This document shows, piece by piece, positions 60,454 through 64,000 of a stretch of DNA of 64,000 bases (the stretch's first letter is position 1; every line of letters starts with the position of its first letter). The notes beneath the pieces are model-generated. The model searched no databases. It was given only the letters and a program-made list of their open reading frames with translations, and was not told the DNA's origin. The position numbers were made by a program, and so were the translations under genes. The DNA lies in the NCBI GenBank assembly GCA_050247135.1, contig JBFWUT010000005.1:1-64000 (forward strand). Direction: 5' to 3'. The stretch is from Berkiella sp050247135. GTDB lineage: Bacteria > Pseudomonadota > Gammaproteobacteria > Berkiellales > Berkiellaceae.

Positions 60454-60479
60454 ATCGACTCTCCTAAGAGAGTCGATAT
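60452..60479 (-). promoter_or_regulatory. 12-bp hairpin covering the trmL ribosome-binding site and start
   Basis: On the minus strand ATATCGACTCTC (60479-60468), loop TTAG, GAGAGTCGATAT (60463-60452). AGGAG at 60465-60461 is the Shine-Dalgarno, 7 nt before the ATG whose first two bases close the stem. Translation would need the stem to open. It could also terminate the upstream L,D-transpeptidase transcript, but the following GTTTTC is a poor T tract. Confidence 0.6.
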
Positions 60480-60488
60480 TGACACATT

Positions 60489-61433
60489 TTAGAAAATGGA
60501 TCCAATCGGTTGCGGATAGCCCTGATGGCTACGTTGCAGTTCATCCACCGCTTGCCATTGCACGCTAAAGTTTTTACTGCCGAGCTTACTGGTCACCTTC
60601 TGGATCATTCCACCCACATCTTCATTGTTAGCAGAAAGTTGGTCTGAAGAGATGGGCACATGAGATTCCAAATAGATTTTATTGTCTAATTGGCCAATTT
60701 TGGTGGGTTGATGAACAATTTCAACCGGTGTACCAACTTTAACCATTCGGAATAATTCACCTACATCTTCATTGGTCATATTAATGCAACCGTGACTGGC
60801 TCGTAAGCCCACGCGTTTAGGATAAGGTGTGCCGTGGATAACGATGCTTTTAAAGCCAATATTCAGCGCATAGTCGCCTAAGGGATTATCCGGTCCTGGT
60901 GGTTTAACTTTAGGGATCACCTTACCATGGCGTAAATGGTTTTCAATAATTGAGTCTGGCACAATCCAAGTGGGTTTTTCTCTCATGCGAGTGATAGTTG
61001 TTTTCCCCAAGGGAGTATCCCAACCGGTTTTACCAACGCCAATTGGGTAAGTTGAAACGGTAACACCATCTGGGTGGTAATAATATAAACGCAGCTCAGC
61101 AATATTAATCACGATCCCTTTGCGAGAAGCTTCTGGCAGAATAAAGCGCGAAGGAATGAGCAGCGATCTGCCCTCTGGGGGATCGCGAAAGCTGACCCCA
61201 GGATTTGCTTCCAACATTTCATAGCCACCTACCCCATAGCGCAGCCCCATCGAAGACAGGGTGTCACCTGGTAAAACGGTGCCGTATTGAATATTGCCAA
61301 CGATATTACCGTTGTGGGGCAACGTATAGGTCGCTCCAAAACTGGCATGTGGTATCGCAAAGCCCATCCCTAGTGCGATAACAGTGAGCAACGTCCTAGC
61401 TGTTGCCTTTTTCTGTGATTTTTCCATGGGCAT
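60489..61433 (-). CDS. L,D-transpeptidase (YkuD) with LysM domain
   Basis: Periplasmic enzyme of the ErfK/YbiS/YcfS group, 314 aa. Signal peptide (LLTVIALGMGFAIPHASFGA), LysM-like part (YGTVLPGDTLSSMGLRYGVG), YkuD domain with VIHGTPYPKRVGLRASHGCI, whose His and Cys of the HGC motif are intact. It makes 3-3 crosslinks or anchors lipoproteins to peptidoglycan. GMRYG-type lysin motif and length are typical. 35 bp upstream of trmL. Confidence 0.93.
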   Translation of the reverse strand: MPMEKSQKKATARTLLTVIALGMGFAIPHASFGATYTLPHNGNIVGNIQYGTVLPGDTLSSMGLRYGVGGYEMLEANPGVSFRDPPEGRSLLIPSRFILPEASRKGIVINIAELRLYYYHPDGVTVSTYPIGVGKTGWDTPLGKTTITRMREKPTWIVPDSIIENHLRHGKVIPKVKPPGPDNPLGDYALNIGFKSIVIHGTPYPKRVGLRASHGCINMTNEDVGELFRMVKVGTPVEIVHQPTKIGQLDNKIYLESHVPISSDQLSANNEDVGGMIQKVTSKLGSKNFSVQWQAVDELQRSHQGYPQPIGSIF

Positions 61434-61613
61434 ACCTGCTTATTTATCATGTGTCGACAAAAGACCTGATAGTTAAATCATCGGCAGCGCACAAAATAGC
61501 TGAAGAGAGCTTGTATAAGTTGGTTAGAATACTACAATTCTTATATATGGAATAAAGGCATCAATAGACTAAGACAGGATATCTATCTAGTTTGCAAGGA
61601 TGGGGTTACTCTG

Positions 61614-62531
61614 ATGTCACCTTTTGAATTGAAAAAAAGACGTAAAGATGAAAGACAATTGGGTGTGCAGTTTTTACTCGATGGTATCCGTGTTGCATTA
61701 ACAAACGTAACAGATAAAGAAAAAAAACTAATTGATGTTGAATATCATGAAGCCAATGAATGGAGTCAACAAAAAACCTTTCTTGAAAGGAAAATTGCCG
61801 AGTTCAATCTTCATCAAACACCGACAACGGTACTCATTCCACAAAGTGATTATCAAATATTTCTAATCGAACAGGCTTTAGTTCCAGGAGAAGAAAAAAG
61901 AGAAGCAGTTCGTTGGCGTATTGCAGAATACATTGATTTTCCTGTAGAAGAGGCAGTAGTTGATTATTTAGAAGTACCACAAAAAAATAAAGAATCCACC
62001 TCAGCATTAACCTATGTCGTTGTCACTCGTAAAAGCATTATTGATGATTACATTAAAAATATAAAAACCTTAGGATTAAGCCTGGGTGCTATCGATATTT
62101 GTCAAAGCGCATTACGTGAAATTGCCTTTCAATTAGATGATGCAGATGTTGGACAAGCATTACTTCATATTGAAGATACCAAGAGTTATATCATTTTATT
62201 CAAACAAAGAACGATGTATATGATGAGAGATATTGATTTAGGATATCAGCATATTAAAGAAGCAACAGAGCTTCATGATTTAGCATTAGAGATACAACGT
62301 TCAATTGATTACTGTTCAAGTAATCTAAAAAATGCAGGCATTTCGAGGATTGTGTTGACTCCCTTACCTGAGCGAAAAACAGAGTTACTTTCTTGTTTAA
62401 GCAACATTTTGGGATTGCCCGTACGAGTCATTAGTTATTCTGAATTTATGTGTGATACAGAAAAATTAACTATTAACCAAGCAAACAACAGCACCTTCGT
62501 AATAGGGGCTGCTATAAGTACAGCATTATGA
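61614..62531 (+). CDS. PilM/MshI-like pilus assembly ATPase-fold protein
   Basis: 305 aa, actin-like fold: FELKKRRKDERQLGVQFLLD, VLIPQSDYQIFLIEQALVPG, EAVRWRIAEYIDFPVEEAVV, ALLHIEDTKSYIILFKQRTM, RDIDLGYQHI. The EYIDFPVEEAVVDY segment is a hallmark of PilM/MshI proteins of type IV pilus and MSHA systems. The cluster is AT-rich. Starts the M-N-O series, overlapping the next gene by 4 bp. Confidence 0.8.
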   Translation: MSPFELKKRRKDERQLGVQFLLDGIRVALTNVTDKEKKLIDVEYHEANEWSQQKTFLERKIAEFNLHQTPTTVLIPQSDYQIFLIEQALVPGEEKREAVRWRIAEYIDFPVEEAVVDYLEVPQKNKESTSALTYVVVTRKSIIDDYIKNIKTLGLSLGAIDICQSALREIAFQLDDADVGQALLHIEDTKSYIILFKQRTMYMMRDIDLGYQHIKEATELHDLALEIQRSIDYCSSNLKNAGISRIVLTPLPERKTELLSCLSNILGLPVRVISYSEFMCDTEKLTINQANNSTFVIGAAISTAL

Positions 62532-63124
62532 CAGTAGTATTGAAGCAAAAAATTAATCTTTATCAAAAATCGCAAGCATTTGCGCCGCGCTTATCCGCAT
62601 TGCGTATTGCACAAGCCTGGCTTGGGGTGACTGCAGTGCTAGTCATATCAGCTTTTTCGCATAAGCTAAGTCTGCACTCTCAATTAAAAGAAATTGAACA
62701 ATTAAAAATTGCACAAGGCAAAGAAAATGCGGAGCTGATAGAGCTTGCACAGATCAGAAAAAATAAAAACACACATATGTCAAAAAATGAGATTGTTCTG
62801 CTTAAGGAGAAGATCTTAGATGTTGACAGTGTGATTTCACAGTTAAATAAACTAGAAGCAGATGAGAAATATCCATTCTCATTTTATGTAGAGTCATTAG
62901 TCATGCGCCATGTAAAGGGTACCTACCTTGCCTATATTAATTTACAAGATGAAGGCAAGAAAATGACCTTCTCAGGTGTTGCACTGGAACCACAATTGGT
63001 GCCTATCATGGTTCAATCTTGGCAAAAAACCCCCTCAATTATTAGCACTCAAGTTAAAAAGGTAAGACTGGATAATCTCAAACAAGACAAAGATTTTGTT
63101 AAATTCAATTTGCAGGCTGAATAA
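62528..63124 (+). CDS. PilN-like pilus assembly protein
   Basis: 198 aa. KQKINLYQKSQAF near the N-terminus (the PilN motif that binds PilM), one membrane span near 30-47 (IAQAWLGVTAVLVISAF), a coiled coil (SQLKEIEQLKIAQGKENAEL) and a ferredoxin-like periplasmic domain (SFYVESLVMRHVKGTYLAYI). Coupled by overlap to the genes on both sides. Confidence 0.82.
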   Translation: MTVVLKQKINLYQKSQAFAPRLSALRIAQAWLGVTAVLVISAFSHKLSLHSQLKEIEQLKIAQGKENAELIELAQIRKNKNTHMSKNEIVLLKEKILDVDSVISQLNKLEADEKYPFSFYVESLVMRHVKGTYLAYINLQDEGKKMTFSGVALEPQLVPIMVQSWQKTPSIISTQVKKVRLDNLKQDKDFVKFNLQAE

Positions 63125-63837
63125 TGCAACTAAATGATGTATATCAAAAAACAACTGAAATCTGGGAAAAGGTTGAATTCTTTGTAAATGCTCGTAGCCA
63201 ACGAGAACGTACCTTACTGTTAATAACAGGGGGTGCATTAGTCGTTTCTATGATCTACTCATTTTTTATTGCGCCAATCAATGAAGAAATTGCCAATATA
63301 CAAGAAGAAAAAAACTCTCTGATGCAACAATATGACGCAACGCATAATCAATTGGTTGCATTGCAGGGGGCAGCGAATAAAGGAGGGCTCGTTAAATCAA
63401 CCACCGAGCTGCAATTGGAAGAATTACTAGCAAAAAAGAATGAGTCGCTAGCAAAATTTAAAAATAAAATTATTCCACCTACTCGCATCCCTTATTTACT
63501 TGAGAGTATGTTGAGGGACCTTAACAACTTAAAACTGGTTAGCATGGAAACCATTGAAAGGGTTCCTTTTAATCCCAACAAAGAATCCAATGATAGTTCA
63601 GCATTATATAAACATCGTGTCAAAATAACTTTTACCGGTGAATATCTTAATATGCTGCGTTACCTAAAGAGGGTAGAGAAATTACCATTCCCGATCGGCT
63701 GGGAGTCTCTTGAATATAAAATTACACAATTTCCTCAAGCAAGAATTGTTTTGACTATTTATATGCTAAGTAGTCCTTTAGAAGCAACCCAAATGAATAC
63801 AGGGCTAAAGAATGATAAAGAAACTGAGGTTAGGTGA
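63124..63837 (+). CDS. PilO/MshJ-like pilus assembly protein
   Basis: 237 aa: membrane span near 38-53 (LLLITGGALVVSMIYSFFIA), coiled coil (EIANIQEEKNSLMQQYDATH), then periplasmic PilO fold (IPYLLESMLRDLNNLKLVSM; YLNMLRYLKRVEKLPFPIGW). Partner of PilN. Its end overlaps the next gene by 26 bp. Confidence 0.82.
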   Translation: MQLNDVYQKTTEIWEKVEFFVNARSQRERTLLLITGGALVVSMIYSFFIAPINEEIANIQEEKNSLMQQYDATHNQLVALQGAANKGGLVKSTTELQLEELLAKKNESLAKFKNKIIPPTRIPYLLESMLRDLNNLKLVSMETIERVPFNPNKESNDSSALYKHRVKITFTGEYLNMLRYLKRVEKLPFPIGWESLEYKITQFPQARIVLTIYMLSSPLEATQMNTGLKNDKETEVR

Positions 63838-64000
63838 TCTGCTTGTAGAAAACAAGATAGTCACGCCAGCTCAGCTGGAAAAAGCATTGCGCCTGCAACA
63901 AGGAACTGGGAAAAAGTTAGGCGATGTATTAATTGAGCTTGGTTTTTTAAACGAAACTGATCTTGTCATGTTTTTAGCAAAGCAATTAAACCTTCCTTTT
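63812..64000 (+). CDS. MshE/PilB-type assembly ATPase, N-terminal part
   Basis: 63 codons run off the right edge. The visible part is a complete MshEN domain with two copies of the c-di-GMP-binding motif: RLGDLLVENKIVTPAQLEKA ... LRLQ, then KLGDVLIELGFLNETDLVMF ... LAKQLNLPF. This is the N-terminus of the extension ATPase of MSHA-type pili or a type II secretion GspE. The ATPase motor itself lies beyond the window. Starts inside the PilO-like gene. Confidence 0.85.
   Translation, partial: MIKKLRLGDLLVENKIVTPAQLEKALRLQQGTGKKLGDVLIELGFLNETDLVMFLAKQLNLPF

Noticed and set aside
1..64000. tRNA, rRNA and complete transposase genes
   Set aside because: I looked for tRNA acceptor and T-arm patterns (GGTTCGAATC-like) and for DDE transposase motifs and found none that hold up. 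A tRNA-scan would settle the former.

Overview
This window looks like chromosome from a host-associated gammaproteobacterium related to Legionellales/Coxiellales (a Berkiella- or Coxiella-like bacterium is my guess). The evidence is moderate to low GC, single-copy housekeeping genes in classic gammaproteobacterial order, and eukaryote-like proteins between them: ankyrin repeats, a histone H1-like protein, a SUMO-protease-like fold, a C-terminal IQ motif and a possible glycosyltransferase toxin. The taxonomic call is inference; there is no rRNA or tRNA gene in the window to confirm it.

Layout. 1-4200 is accessory DNA: an IS-end-like repeat, an array of hairpins, an antitoxin remnant, a MITE-like repeat, a candidate glycosyltransferase effector, two tandem ankyrin proteins and a candidate small RNA just downstream of engB. 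4340-12000 holds engB, cytochrome c4-dsbA, dam, a glutathionyl-hydroquinone reductase, a YgjP-type metalloprotein, a cytochrome c and rep. 11948-17169 has a membrane spermidine-synthase-like protein and comM; a 1.6-kb segment carrying one AlbA_2/ATPase/HTH gene lies at the 3' end of comM between 84-bp direct repeats. 17330-22494 is an insert between comM and ubiK-glnB: an SDR with a C-terminal IQ motif, a Kef antiporter, a CHASE-like sensor fragment and a CDP-alcohol phosphotransferase. 23280-27331 runs speE, a 57-aa membrane protein, a 2-hydroxyacid dehydrogenase, a YqeG-type HAD phosphatase, the H1-like protein and fdxA.

27337-40700 is a well conserved block: rsd, dsbB, dapF, a DUF481 porin-like protein, lysA, lptM, cyaY, an esterase, algZ-algR, hemC-hemD-(OMP)-hemX-hemY and fpr. 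Between rsd and dsbB lies what I consider the best find: a plus-strand RNA of about 245 nt with repeated GGA hairpin loops and a strong terminator, i.e. an RsmY/RsmZ/CsrB-type CsrA-sequestering RNA. 40773-53490 holds a C48-like protein whose catalytic Cys is Asp, fre-ubiD-rho-trxA-hemB, a sterol-desaturase-like enzyme, an Ala-rich candidate effector, rpoH under a CIRCE-like operator, and a P1B ATPase. 53617-61433 holds ctpA, envC, gpmI, a rhodanese, secB, gpsA, trmL and an L,D-transpeptidase. 61614 to the end starts a type IV (MSHA-like) pilus operon: pilM/N/O-like genes and the start of a MshE-type ATPase with a c-di-GMP-binding N-domain.

How it fits together. The backbone serves envelope redox folding (cytochrome c4, DsbA, DsbB), haem synthesis (hemB, C, D, X, Y), lysine/DAP synthesis, cell division and envelope upkeep (EnvC, CtpA, L,D-transpeptidase) and gene control (Rho, sigma-32, Rsd, GlnB, AlgZR, the Csr-type RNA). 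The accessory genes sit at breaks in this conserved order, some of them marked by a dispersed palindromic repeat that abuts the 3' ends of engB, rep and speE.
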